NCBI GenBank assembly: GCA_045599305.1
Contig: JAZRVU010000030.1
Coordinates: 1-51,714 of the forward strand
Reading direction: 5' to 3'
DNA: 51,714 nucleotides
DNA from: SIG588 sp045599305
Lineage (GTDB): Bacteria; Bacillota; Clostridia; Oscillospirales; Acutalibacteraceae
Shown piece after piece: positions 34,546 to 42,288 of the stretch. The notes beneath the pieces are model-generated. The model was given only the letters and a program-made list of their open reading frames with translations. It had not been told where the DNA came from and did no database searches. Within the stretch, counting starts at the first letter, position 1. Each line of letters begins with the position of its first letter. The position numbers and the translations under genes were made by a program.

Positions 34546-35727
34546 TCATGCGTCCACCGTCATGCGGCGGATGCCGGCCACGGCCTCATCGCACAGCGCC
34601 TCCCAGTCGAGCGCCTGTTCCGCCTCCTCCAGCATGGCCACGGTGGGACGGGTGCGGGGATGCCGCGGGGTGAATACGGTGCAGCAGTCCTCATAGGGCT
34701 GGATGGAAATATCGAAGGTGTCGATGCGCCGCGCAATGGCGATGATCTCTTCCTTGTCCATCCCGATGACGGGACGCAGCACCGGCAGGGTGCAGACCGC
34801 ATCGGTGCAGGCGAGCGCCGGCATAGTCTGGCTGGCCACCTGCCCCAGACTTTCGCCGGTGATGAGCGCGCCGCAGTTGTCACTTTTGGCCACCCGTTCG
34901 GCAATGCGCATCATGCAGCGGCGCATCAGCAGGGTGAACAATTCCTCCGGGCAGCAGCGGCCGATCTCCTCCTGAATGTGGGTGAAGGGCACGATATTCA
35001 GCGAAATGCGCCCGGCATACTGCGCCACCTGCCGCAGCAGCGAGATCACCTTCATCTCGGCGCGCTCGCTGGTGTAGGGGGGCGAGGCAAAATGGACGGC
35101 GGTCAGCTCCACCCCGCGCTTGGCCATCATATAGGCCGCGACGGGGGAGTCGATGCCGCCCGAAATGAGCAGACCGGCACGCCCGGCGGTGCCCACCGGC
35201 ATCCCGCCGGCACCGGGCAGCTGCGCGGCGTGGATGTAGGCGCCGAAATCGCGGATCTCCACCATCACGAGCAGCTGCGGCTCATGCACGTCCACCTTCA
35301 GGTGGGGGAAATGCTCCAGAATGTAGCCGCCCACCTCGGCCGAGATCTCCGGCGAGGTGAGGGGGAAAGCCTTATCGCTGCGCTTGGCCTCCACCTTGAA
35401 GGTGGCAACGGCGCGCAGTTGGTCAGCCAGATAGGAGACCGCCGCCTCACGGATGGCGGTCATGTCCTTTTCCACCACGCGGGCGCGGGAAAAGGCCGAG
35501 ATGCCGAATACGTGTGCCACCCGGTCGCAGGCCTCGTCTAGGTCGAGCCCCGGCTGCTGCGGCTCGATGCAGATGGTGGACTGTGCCCGGCGCAGGCGAA
35601 AATCGCCCAGCGGTGCCAGCCGCCGCCGCAGGTTTTTCATCAGCACTTCTTCAAAAGTGCCGCGGTTGAGGCCCTTAAGAGCCAGTTCACCGTTTTTTAT
35701 CAGCAGGATCTCTTCCGGTGTATACAT
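34546..35727 (-). CDS. thiI: tRNA 4-thiouridine synthetase ThiI
   Basis: 393 residues. It installs s4U8 in tRNA and in many bacteria also helps make the thiazole of thiamine. A ferredoxin-like plus THUMP region (about 50-165) precedes the PP-loop SGGIDS (189-194). The C-terminal rhodanese domain of the E. coli enzyme is absent, as in other Firmicutes, so sulfur must come directly from a cysteine desulfurase; nifS lies two genes upstream. ATG 35727 is preceded by AAAGGAGA, and an in-frame ATG 24 bp earlier overlaps the sortase gene. Confidence 0.95.
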   Translation of the reverse strand: MYTPEEILLIKNGELALKGLNRGTFEEVLMKNLRRRLAPLGDFRLRRAQSTICIEPQQPGLDLDEACDRVAHVFGISAFSRARVVEKDMTAIREAAVSYLADQLRAVATFKVEAKRSDKAFPLTSPEISAEVGGYILEHFPHLKVDVHEPQLLVMVEIRDFGAYIHAAQLPGAGGMPVGTAGRAGLLISGGIDSPVAAYMMAKRGVELTAVHFASPPYTSERAEMKVISLLRQVAQYAGRISLNIVPFTHIQEEIGRCCPEELFTLLMRRCMMRIAERVAKSDNCGALITGESLGQVASQTMPALACTDAVCTLPVLRPVIGMDKEEIIAIARRIDTFDISIQPYEDCCTVFTPRHPRTRPTVAMLEEAEQALDWEALCDEAVAGIRRMTVDA

Positions 35728-35747
35728 GGAACGTGTCTCCTTTGCGG

Positions 35748-37502
35748 TCATTCGGCGGGAACGGTAGTGGCCTCGGTGACAGGTGCCTCGGTCGTTTCGG
35801 CCGCGGTCGGCTCGGTCACGGGCGCCGCGGTCGGCTCGGTCACGGGCGCCTCGGTCGTTTCGGCCGCGGGCACTTCGGTGGTCTCGGCCGCGGGCACTTC
35901 GGTGGTCGCGACGGGCGCGGTCGGATCGGTCACAGGCGCTTCAGTCGAGGCGGTCGGCACGGTAGTTTCCGTCGGCCCGGCCGTGACGGTGGGCCCGGCA
36001 GGATCGGTGGTCACATCGCTCCCGCCCGTGACCGGTGCGGTGGAGCCGGAGACGGGCGTGGTACCCGTGACGGACGGGGTACTGCCGGTGGCGGAGCTGC
36101 CGGAGGGGACAGGCACCGTGGTGCCCGCGACCGGCTGACTGCCGGTGCTGCCCGGCCCGATGATCACGGTGCCGCTGCCTTCGGTGCCGCTGCCCGACGT
36201 GGTGACGGCGCTGCCGGTGGCGGTCGTGCTGCCGCCGGATGCGGTGGTCGTCTTACCGGTGGGCGCGGTGGTGCCTGCGTAGATGGCGGGCACTTTCTTC
36301 TTCTGTGCCGCATACCACGCATAGGGCATGATGACGTCCTTGTTTTCCGTGATGGATTCGGCCTTTACCGTGGCACTTTCCCCGCTGCGCACCTTCCGTG
36401 CGATGACGCCCAGACGGGCATCGTCGAATTTGGCCACGCTTTTGGGAGCACAGGTGTACAGAATGAGAAGCTCGTCGTTCTCGTTCACGTCCACATCACC
36501 GAAATCATAGAGCGACCGGTCGCGCAGGCCCTGCACATAGGTCATGAATTCGGCGTTGTTGTTGAAGCCGGTGGCCTGAATGGAGTAGTAGTGCTCCATT
36601 TTGGCCACGGAATCCTGCAGCACCACGGCAAAGATCTTGTACTGTGCGGTGTCGTACAGGGTGCTCAGGGTGATGATGCTTCCGGCGCGGCGCATGGTAT
36701 CTACCGAGCCGGCCAGTTCGTTGAGACGGGCGAACATCTGCCCGCTGGCCATGTTGTGGCCGTAGACCACGGTGCTCTTGTAATGTACGTTCGGGCCGCT
36801 GAAATCGTTATGCACATCGAAGAACAGACTGCCGTTTTTGTTGGAGTTTTTATAGATGTCGCGATACAGGTAATAGTCCTGCGTGCGGGAATACATGATC
36901 CACTGATCGATGTTGCAGCCGGGATAGGTGATCCAGCCGCGGACATCATTATTCAGGTAATAGAGTTTTTTGAAATCGGTGACGATGCCTTCCGGGTAGC
37001 CGTCATAGGCGGCCTCCTCGTCGGTGAGTTCACCGTTGCGGGATTCCACCAGCAGCCGCTGGATCTCCTCGGTCAGTTCGGCATTCTGCTGCGGGATGAT
37101 AACGGACTCGTTGAGCAGCATGGCCAACGCGCCCACCAGCACCACCAGCCCCACCAAAAACAGGAGCTTGCGGCCGACCTCCCACCACGGATCGCCCGCG
37201 ATGGGGAACAGCGCCCGGAAAACCCGCTTGATGAACGGCGGCTTCGGCTCGCCGTCTGTTTTTTTGTCTGCTTTTCCGGCCGTTTCTTCTTCGGTGCGCG
37301 GCACGGCCGCCGGCACTTCGGCGGCGTCCTCGGCAGCCTGCACATCCGAAAGGTTCTCTTCATCAGAGGTGACCGTACGGAAAGTGATCGGTGCCTCTTC
37401 GTCGGCGTTTCCGCTGCGCAGCTCTTCTACGAATTTCAAGGCATCCTCCAGTTCGGGATCCTCTTTTTTGGGAAAGAGCCGTTCCAGTTCCCGTTCATCC
37501 AT
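35748..37502 (-). CDS. Class B sortase with Thr/Pro-rich C-terminal tail
   Basis: 584 residues. Acidic cytoplasmic N-terminus (1-90), membrane segment (about 110-131), sortase domain (about 170-372) and a low-complexity Thr/Ser/Pro/Ala/Glu tail (about 410-584). The catalytic set is complete: His249 in VVYGHNMASGQMF, Cys351 in LLILYTCAP, Arg363 in DARLGVIARK. Sortase B enzymes attach or polymerise surface proteins at the wall. It resembles the sortase part of the fusion protein two genes downstream. The long exported tail is unusual for a sortase and may span the wall. Starts 13 bp after the nifS stop. Confidence 0.92.
   Translation of the reverse strand: MDERELERLFPKKEDPELEDALKFVEELRSGNADEEAPITFRTVTSDEENLSDVQAAEDAAEVPAAVPRTEEETAGKADKKTDGEPKPPFIKRVFRALFPIAGDPWWEVGRKLLFLVGLVVLVGALAMLLNESVIIPQQNAELTEEIQRLLVESRNGELTDEEAAYDGYPEGIVTDFKKLYYLNNDVRGWITYPGCNIDQWIMYSRTQDYYLYRDIYKNSNKNGSLFFDVHNDFSGPNVHYKSTVVYGHNMASGQMFARLNELAGSVDTMRRAGSIITLSTLYDTAQYKIFAVVLQDSVAKMEHYYSIQATGFNNNAEFMTYVQGLRDRSLYDFGDVDVNENDELLILYTCAPKSVAKFDDARLGVIARKVRSGESATVKAESITENKDVIMPYAWYAAQKKKVPAIYAGTTAPTGKTTTASGGSTTATGSAVTTSGSGTEGSGTVIIGPGSTGSQPVAGTTVPVPSGSSATGSTPSVTGTTPVSGSTAPVTGGSDVTTDPAGPTVTAGPTETTVPTASTEAPVTDPTAPVATTEVPAAETTEVPAAETTEAPVTEPTAAPVTEPTAAETTEAPVTEATTVPAE
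35803..35850. repeat. Tandem 24-bp repeat, two copies, in the sortase tail
   Basis: Two identical 24-bp units (35803-35826 and 35827-35850) encode an 8-residue repeat of the type PVTEPTAA. They belong to the Thr-rich tail and keep the reading frame. Confidence 0.9.
35860..35907. repeat. Second tandem 24-bp repeat, two copies, in the sortase tail
   Basis: Two identical 24-bp units (35860-35883 and 35884-35907) encode an 8-residue repeat of the type ETTEVPAA. The identical DNA copies suggest recent slippage or unequal exchange, so the tail length may vary between strains. Confidence 0.9.
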
Positions 37503-37515
37503 AGTTATTCCTCCT

Positions 37516-38664
37516 TCAATGCCCGCGGCGGAAAGCCGCCACGCGGGTCAGGGTGTCATCCGCCTCATGCAGGGCGGCAATAAACCGGTCGATATCCTCT
37601 GCCGTGGTGTCACGGCAGAAACTGATGCGCAAGGCGGAGTCGATCTCCGCTGCGGGAAGCTTCAGGGCACTCAGTACCGGGCTTTGTTTGCCCTTGGAGC
37701 AGGCCGAGCCGCCCGAAACATAGACATCACGCTCGGCTAAAAAATGCAGCAGCGTTTCGCTGCGCAGGCCGGGCAGTGACACATTGAGCAGATAGGGCAC
37801 ATGCACCGCCGGCTGATGCAGTTTGATCTGCGGGAACGCCGCCAACCCCGTGACCAGCCGGTCGTAAAATCCCTGAAAGTGCCGATCCAGTGCGGTCAGA
37901 TCCGGCACGGCGGCGGCCGCCGCCCCGAAGGCGGCGATGGCGGGGGTGGCTTCGGTGCCGGAGCGCAGCCCGCGTTCCTGCCCGCCGCCGATGGCGCGCG
38001 GCAGAACGCGCACCCCGCGGCGGATATAGAGGGCGCCCACGCCTTTTGGGGCGTGCAGCTTGTGCCCGCTGACCGTCATAAAGTCGACGCCCCATTTGAC
38101 CGCGTGCAGCGGCAGCTTGCCCGCCGCCTGCACCGCATCGGTGTGAAAGAGTGCCCGCGGTGCCGCGGCCTTCACGGCCTTCACGGCTTCCTCCACGGGG
38201 AAGCGGGCGCCGGTCTCGTTGTTCACCAGCATCATGGATACCAGCGCGGTGTCCGGCCGGCAGGCGGCGGCGATCGCCTCTGCGGTGATCATGCCGTCGG
38301 CATCGGGTGCCACACGGGTCACCTCCCAACCCTGCCGTTCCAGCTCGTCAAAGCAGGCGGCCACACAGGCGTGCTCCATTGCGGTGGTCACCGCGTGGCG
38401 CCCGGTACGGGCGTTCGCGGCCGCACCGCCCAGAATGGCCAGATTGTTCGCTTCGGTGCCGCCCGAGGTGAAGGTCACCGTTTCGGGCGTGCCCCCCATC
38501 AGAGCGGCCACCGCTTCGCGGGCGGCGGTCAGCTCCCGCTCGGCGGCGATGCCCGCCGCGTGCAGCGAGGAGGGATTGCCGAAGCATTCCGTCATCATAT
38601 GTAGCGCCTTGGCCGCCGCCTCGGGACAGACGGCGGTGGTGGCGGCATTGTCGAGATAGGTCAT
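37516..38664 (-). CDS. nifS: Cysteine desulfurase (NifS/IscS family)
   Basis: 382 residues. PLP enzyme that takes sulfur from cysteine as a bound persulfide. SGGTEANNLAIL is near 67, PLP-binding Lys202 is in VSGHKLHAPKG, and the reactive Cys322 is in VSGGSACSKGKQ. With thiI in the same operon and no rhodanese domain in ThiI, the likely job is sulfur supply for tRNA s4U8. ATG 38664 follows GGAGGCG and matches the family N-terminus MTYLDNAATT; an in-frame ATG at 38703 falls on the -10 region and is rejected. Confidence 0.93.
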   Translation of the reverse strand: MTYLDNAATTAVCPEAAAKALHMMTECFGNPSSLHAAGIAAERELTAAREAVAALMGGTPETVTFTSGGTEANNLAILGGAAANARTGRHAVTTAMEHACVAACFDELERQGWEVTRVAPDADGMITAEAIAAACRPDTALVSMMLVNNETGARFPVEEAVKAVKAAAPRALFHTDAVQAAGKLPLHAVKWGVDFMTVSGHKLHAPKGVGALYIRRGVRVLPRAIGGGQERGLRSGTEATPAIAAFGAAAAAVPDLTALDRHFQGFYDRLVTGLAAFPQIKLHQPAVHVPYLLNVSLPGLRSETLLHFLAERDVYVSGGSACSKGKQSPVLSALKLPAAEIDSALRISFCRDTTAEDIDRFIAALHEADDTLTRVAAFRRGH

Positions 38665-38705
38665 GGGGTCGCCTCCGAAAAAACGGTCGATATATATACA
38701 CATCT

Positions 38706-38734
38706 ATAATATCATACTTTTATCAAATATACAA
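38706..38734 (-). promoter_or_regulatory. Sigma-A promoter of the nifS-sortase-thiI operon
   Basis: On the - strand TTGTAT (38734-38729) and TATTAT (38711-38706) with a 17-bp spacer. It lies 42 bp before the nifS start. Confidence 0.75.
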
Positions 38735-38756
38735 CCCATCTTTTTTGCCAAAATGA

Positions 38757-38792
38757 TGAAGAAACTGTAACCTTTCGGTTACAGTTTCTTCA
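38757..38792 (-). terminator. Perfect 16-bp hairpin after the BofC-like gene
   Basis: TGAAGAAACTGTAACC and its exact complement enclose a TTTC loop (GAAA on the - strand). On the - strand it is followed by TCATTTT, a weak T run. It separates the small exported-protein gene from the nifS promoter and most likely acts as its terminator, though the poor T tract leaves doubt. Confidence 0.6.
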
Positions 38793-38821
38793 CAGTTGCG
38801 GTGTATACTTACGATGTATAC

Positions 38822-39160
38822 TCAATAGGTGTAATCCTCCAGCAGGCGCTGCAGTTCGTCCTCCGAGGTGACCGGCAGTCCCGCGGCCAGCGCCTCCTGC
38901 TCGGCGGGCGGCAGTGAGGCCACGAACACGTCATAGACCTCGTCCGGCGCGGCATGGCCGGCGCGGTAGAGGGCAAGCCGCCCTTCAAAGCAGCCCAGCA
39001 CCGCCGGGGGCGTCTCCTTCGCGGGCTGCGCGGCGGGCTCGGCGGCGGGCGGGCTTTCGGCCGGCGGGGCGGCGGCCGGACGGATCAAAAACAGCGCCGC
39101 ACAGGCGGTCGCGGCGCAGGCGGCGGCACACAACCGCCGCACGAATGCGGTCAGCGGCAT
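38822..39160 (-). CDS. Small exported protein with BofC-C-like domain
   Basis: 112 residues. One hydrophobic N-terminal segment (about 11-27) looks like a signal anchor, followed by an Ala/Pro/Glu-rich spacer (28-52) and a compact domain (55-112: GCFEGRLALYRAG, EVYDVFVASLPPAEQEAL, ELQRLLEDY). This domain resembles the BofC C-terminal type seen in small Clostridia envelope proteins; BofC itself regulates a sporulation signal in Bacillus. Its role here is unknown. AAAGGAGTG lies about 8 bp before ATG 39160. The gene is divergent from the class A PBP gene. Confidence 0.75.
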   Translation of the reverse strand: MPLTAFVRRLCAAACAATACAALFLIRPAAAPPAESPPAAEPAAQPAKETPPAVLGCFEGRLALYRAGHAAPDEVYDVFVASLPPAEQEALAAGLPVTSEDELQRLLEDYTY

Positions 39161-39241
39161 GGGCGGGTCACTCCTTTCGGCTCGTTTTGCACAAAGTTTG
39201 CCCGAAATGCGAAAAAATATGCGTGAGAGGGGGATTGAGGT

Positions 39242-39269
39242 TTGACTTTTGCAAATTTTATGGTATGAT
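39242..39269 (+). promoter_or_regulatory. Sigma-A promoter of the class A PBP gene
   Basis: TTGACT (39242-39247) and TATGAT (39264-39269) with a 16-bp spacer, 47 bp before the start codon. Confidence 0.75.
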
Positions 39270-39316
39270 AATAATGGATTTTTGTGTGAATATCCTTTTC
39301 GGAAAGGATGAACGAT

Positions 39317-41602
39317 ATGGCAAAGACAGAAAAAGGATCGGGCAAGGCCACCGGCTTCTTCGGGAAGATCGGCGCGTTCTGGAACAGCAAGCCCATGCGC
39401 GTGGCGCGCAAACTGGTGGGCGGCGTGTGCAAGTGTCTGTTCACGATCCTGCTGATCGGGGTCATCACCGTTACCATCGTGGCGGCGGTGATGACGGTAT
39501 ATGTCGTGACCAATTTTAACGGCAGCGACGGAGTGCCCGACCTGAACGACCTTTCGGTGAATGAGACGACCATCATCTACACTAAGACGGCAGACGGCGG
39601 CTGGGAGGAATCCAAGCGGCTGGACGGCGTGGACAGCATCTGGGTCGATCTGGAGGATATCCCGCTGAATATGCAGCACGCCGTGGTGGCGATCGAGGAC
39701 AAGCGCTTCTATCAGCACGACGGCGTGGACTGGCGCCGCACCATCGGTGCGAGCATCAACCTCGTGCTGCACTCCCGTTCGGTGTTCGGCGGCTCCACCA
39801 TCACGCAGCAGCTCATTAAGGTGTCCACCGGCGACGACGACCAGACCCTCGACCGCAAGATCACCGAGATCATGCGGGCCACCTATCTGGAAAAGAGCCT
39901 GGACGGCAGCAAGGCGGACGTGAAGGAGCAGATTTTGGAGTCCTACCTCAACATCCTGCCGCTGAGCGGACAGATCGAAGGGGTAGGTGCGGCCGCCAAC
40001 AGTTATTTCGGCAAGGACATTTCCGAACTGTCGCTGGCCGAATGTGCCGCCATCGCGGGCATCACCCAGAACCCCAGTAAGTATAATCCCTATGTCCATC
40101 CGGAAAATCTGCGTACCCGTCAGCGCACGGTGCTGTATGAGATGCTGGATCAGGGCTGGATCACGAAGGACGAATATCTGCAGGCGATCAACGAGGAACT
40201 GGTGTTCAAATCCATCGGCTCCCGCTCCGGTCAGCTCGACTATTACGAGGACCTGCTGATCGAGGAGGTGGCCGCCGGGCTGATGGAGCAATTCGGCTAT
40301 TCCTATTCGCAGGCGGTCTCCAAGGTCTACCGCGGCGGCTTCGACATCTATTCCAACGAGAACAAGGCCCTGCAGCAGAAGGCGGAGGCCATCTATGCCG
40401 ACGACAAAAATTTCCCCGCCCACATCGAATCGGACGATGAGGACCCGCAGGGTGCCATCTTCGTCATCGACTACGACGGCCATGTGGTGGCCACGGTGGG
40501 CGGCCGCGGCAAAAAAGAAGGGGTGCGTCTGTTCAGCCGCGCCACCGACTCCCGCCAGCAGTGCGGTTCTTCCATCAAGCCGCTGGGCAGTTACGGCCCG
40601 GCCATCATGATGAATCTGGTGCATTTTTCGTCCATCGTCCGCAATGCGCCCATCGTTCTGCCCAACGGTACCAAGTGGCCGCCCAACTACGGCCAGTCGG
40701 TGGGCGACCGCGGCGACGTCATCCTGGCGGTGGCGCTGCAGCGCTCGCTGAACACGGTGGCGGCGCAGCTGCTCGAAAAGGTGACACTGAACGAGAGCTT
40801 TTCCTTTATGACCAACCGCCTGCATTTCGATCTGCCCAAAGAGGAAATGACCTATTCCGGCCTGGCGCTGGGCGGCTTTGAGTACGGCGTGACCTGCCGT
40901 GAGATGGCCGAGGGCTATCAGATCTACGGCAGCGGCGGATACTACCGCAAGACCTCCACCTTCTCCCGTGTGGAAAAGGACGGTGAGGTCATCCTGGAGG
41001 CCAAATATACTCCCGAACAGGCAATGGACGTGAATTCGGCCTATGTCATGAACCGCCTGATGCAGCGCGTGGTACGCAACGGTACCGGTGCGGGCATTTC
41101 CGGCAGCTGGCAGAACGGTTGGGAGGTCTTTGCCAAGACCGGCACCTCCGGTACCAGCCGCAGCGGCACCGACCGCGACGTCTATTTCGCCGGCGGCACG
41201 GTCCAGTATGTGGCGGCCTCGTGGTTCGGCTATGACTATAACAAGCCGCTCAGCAGCCGTCAGACCGGCTATGCCCAGCAGCTTTGGAACAAGGTGATGG
41301 TCGCCCTGCGCGATGACAGCATCGCCGAAAAAGCGTTTACCAAGAAGGGTGAAACGGTGGAGGCCAAGTTCTGCACCGAGACCGGTCTGCTGGTGGGGCC
41401 GGGCAACACCTGCACCAGTACCATGATCGGCGTGTACAAGCCGGATAACATCCCCGGCTTCTGCACCAAGCACGGCCACGCGGTGGGCGGCAGCACGCCC
41501 GGCGGCAACATGTCCGGGACGACTACCACCACCGACAGCAGCACCGGGCCGCAGGTGACCATCGACCTGAGCGAGATCTACGGCGGCGCCCCCGCGGCAT
41601 GA
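39317..41602 (+). CDS. Bifunctional class A penicillin-binding protein (PBP1A type)
   Basis: 761 residues. It polymerises and cross-links peptidoglycan outside the membrane. One membrane segment (about 38-64). GT51 glycosyltransferase domain with catalytic Glu127 in IEDKRFYQHDGVDWRR and GGSTITQQLIK. Transpeptidase domain with active Ser418 (SSIK), SLN (in QRSLNTVA) and KTGTSGTS. The C-terminus is a short Gly/Thr-rich tail. ATG 39317 is 8 bp after AAAGGA; an in-frame ATG at 39308 is too close to that site. Followed 10 bp later by a cyclase-family gene. Confidence 0.95.
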   Translation: MAKTEKGSGKATGFFGKIGAFWNSKPMRVARKLVGGVCKCLFTILLIGVITVTIVAAVMTVYVVTNFNGSDGVPDLNDLSVNETTIIYTKTADGGWEESKRLDGVDSIWVDLEDIPLNMQHAVVAIEDKRFYQHDGVDWRRTIGASINLVLHSRSVFGGSTITQQLIKVSTGDDDQTLDRKITEIMRATYLEKSLDGSKADVKEQILESYLNILPLSGQIEGVGAAANSYFGKDISELSLAECAAIAGITQNPSKYNPYVHPENLRTRQRTVLYEMLDQGWITKDEYLQAINEELVFKSIGSRSGQLDYYEDLLIEEVAAGLMEQFGYSYSQAVSKVYRGGFDIYSNENKALQQKAEAIYADDKNFPAHIESDDEDPQGAIFVIDYDGHVVATVGGRGKKEGVRLFSRATDSRQQCGSSIKPLGSYGPAIMMNLVHFSSIVRNAPIVLPNGTKWPPNYGQSVGDRGDVILAVALQRSLNTVAAQLLEKVTLNESFSFMTNRLHFDLPKEEMTYSGLALGGFEYGVTCREMAEGYQIYGSGGYYRKTSTFSRVEKDGEVILEAKYTPEQAMDVNSAYVMNRLMQRVVRNGTGAGISGSWQNGWEVFAKTGTSGTSRSGTDRDVYFAGGTVQYVAASWFGYDYNKPLSSRQTGYAQQLWNKVMVALRDDSIAEKAFTKKGETVEAKFCTETGLLVGPGNTCTSTMIGVYKPDNIPGFCTKHGHAVGGSTPGGNMSGTTTTTDSSTGPQVTIDLSEIYGGAPAA

Positions 41603-41612
41603 GGTGGATACC

Positions 41613-42236
41613 GTGAAGATATATGATATCACCCGCGAATTGACCGCGGCGCCCGTTTTCCCCGGCGATGCCGCACCGCAGCTGCGGCGCGTGCAGCAGA
41701 TCGCGCTGGGGGATGTCTGCAATCTGACCGAACTGTCCCTTTCGGCGCACAACGCCACCCACATGGATGCACCGCTGCATTTCATCCCCGACGGCGCGTC
41801 CATCGACGAGATCCCGCCCGAGGTGTTCTGCGGCCGCTGCCGCGTGGTCGCCTTTGACGGGACGCTGCTCGGTGACGAGGCCGAGCGGATCACCGCCGGC
41901 CACGCCGACGAACGCCTGTTGTTCAAGGGCAGCATGGAGGCGGACATCTCGGCGGCCTATGTGCTGGCCGACGCCGGTCTGCGTCTGGTGGGGGCGGAAA
42001 AGCAGTCGGTGGCCACTGCCGCCTGTACGGCTGCGGTGCACCGCCATCTGCTGGGCAGCGGCGTTATCATTCTGGAGGGACTCGATCTCTCCGCCGTGCC
42101 GGAGGGGGAGTATTTCCTCATGGCCGCCCCCATGAAGATCGGCGGCAGCGACGGCGCCCCCGTGCGGGCTCTGCTGGCCGAGAGCGACAGCGTGTCGCCG
42201 GATATCGAGCCGGCTTTCATCCGCCGCAGAAAATAA
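41613..42236 (+). CDS. Cyclase-family metal-dependent hydrolase (kynurenine formamidase-like)
   Basis: 207 residues. The metal-binding motif H-x3-H-x-D-x-P-x-H is present (HNATHMDAPLHF, His46 to His56), as in the PF04199 cyclase/formamidase family, which opens amide or lactone bonds. The true substrate is not indicated by context. GTG 41613 is used as the start because GAGGTGG lies 5 bp before it. It is probably co-transcribed with the PBP gene and ends at a strong terminator. Confidence 0.85.
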   Translation: MKIYDITRELTAAPVFPGDAAPQLRRVQQIALGDVCNLTELSLSAHNATHMDAPLHFIPDGASIDEIPPEVFCGRCRVVAFDGTLLGDEAERITAGHADERLLFKGSMEADISAAYVLADAGLRLVGAEKQSVATAACTAAVHRHLLGSGVIILEGLDLSAVPEGEYFLMAAPMKIGGSDGAPVRALLAESDSVSPDIEPAFIRRRK

Positions 42237-42237
42237 T

Positions 42238-42274
42238 AAAAAGAGGGGTTTCCCGCGGGAAACCTCTCTTTTTT
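42238..42274. terminator. Bidirectional terminator between the cyclase gene and the Gfo/Idh/MocA gene
   Basis: AGAGGGGTTTCCC pairs with GGGAAACCTCTCT with one G-T wobble, flanked by A-rich and T-rich runs. It serves two convergent genes. Confidence 0.93.
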
Positions 42275-42288
42275 GCTGTAAACAGGGC

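Noticed and set aside
35718..37583. 621-codon + strand open frame over the sortase gene
   Set aside because: Gly/Arg-rich reverse of the Thr-rich tail and sortase domain; the - strand protein has a complete sortase active site.
38802..38822. Two copies of TGTATACT 13 bp apart, considered as an operator
   Set aside because: Too short to support a claim, located at the 3' end of the BofC-like gene and not near a start codon.
39188..39210. Similarity between this stretch and 47846-47866 (GCAAAGTTT and CGGGCAA elements), considered as a shared regulatory motif
   Set aside because: Only short matches in different order and spacing; could be chance in AT-rich gaps.
39161..41947. Very long open frame on the - strand across the class A PBP gene
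   Set aside because: It is antisense to a PBP with all catalytic motifs, has His/Arg/Gly-rich composition typical of the reverse frame of high-GC genes, and has no ribosome site. Only its last 112 codons (38822-39160) are a real gene.
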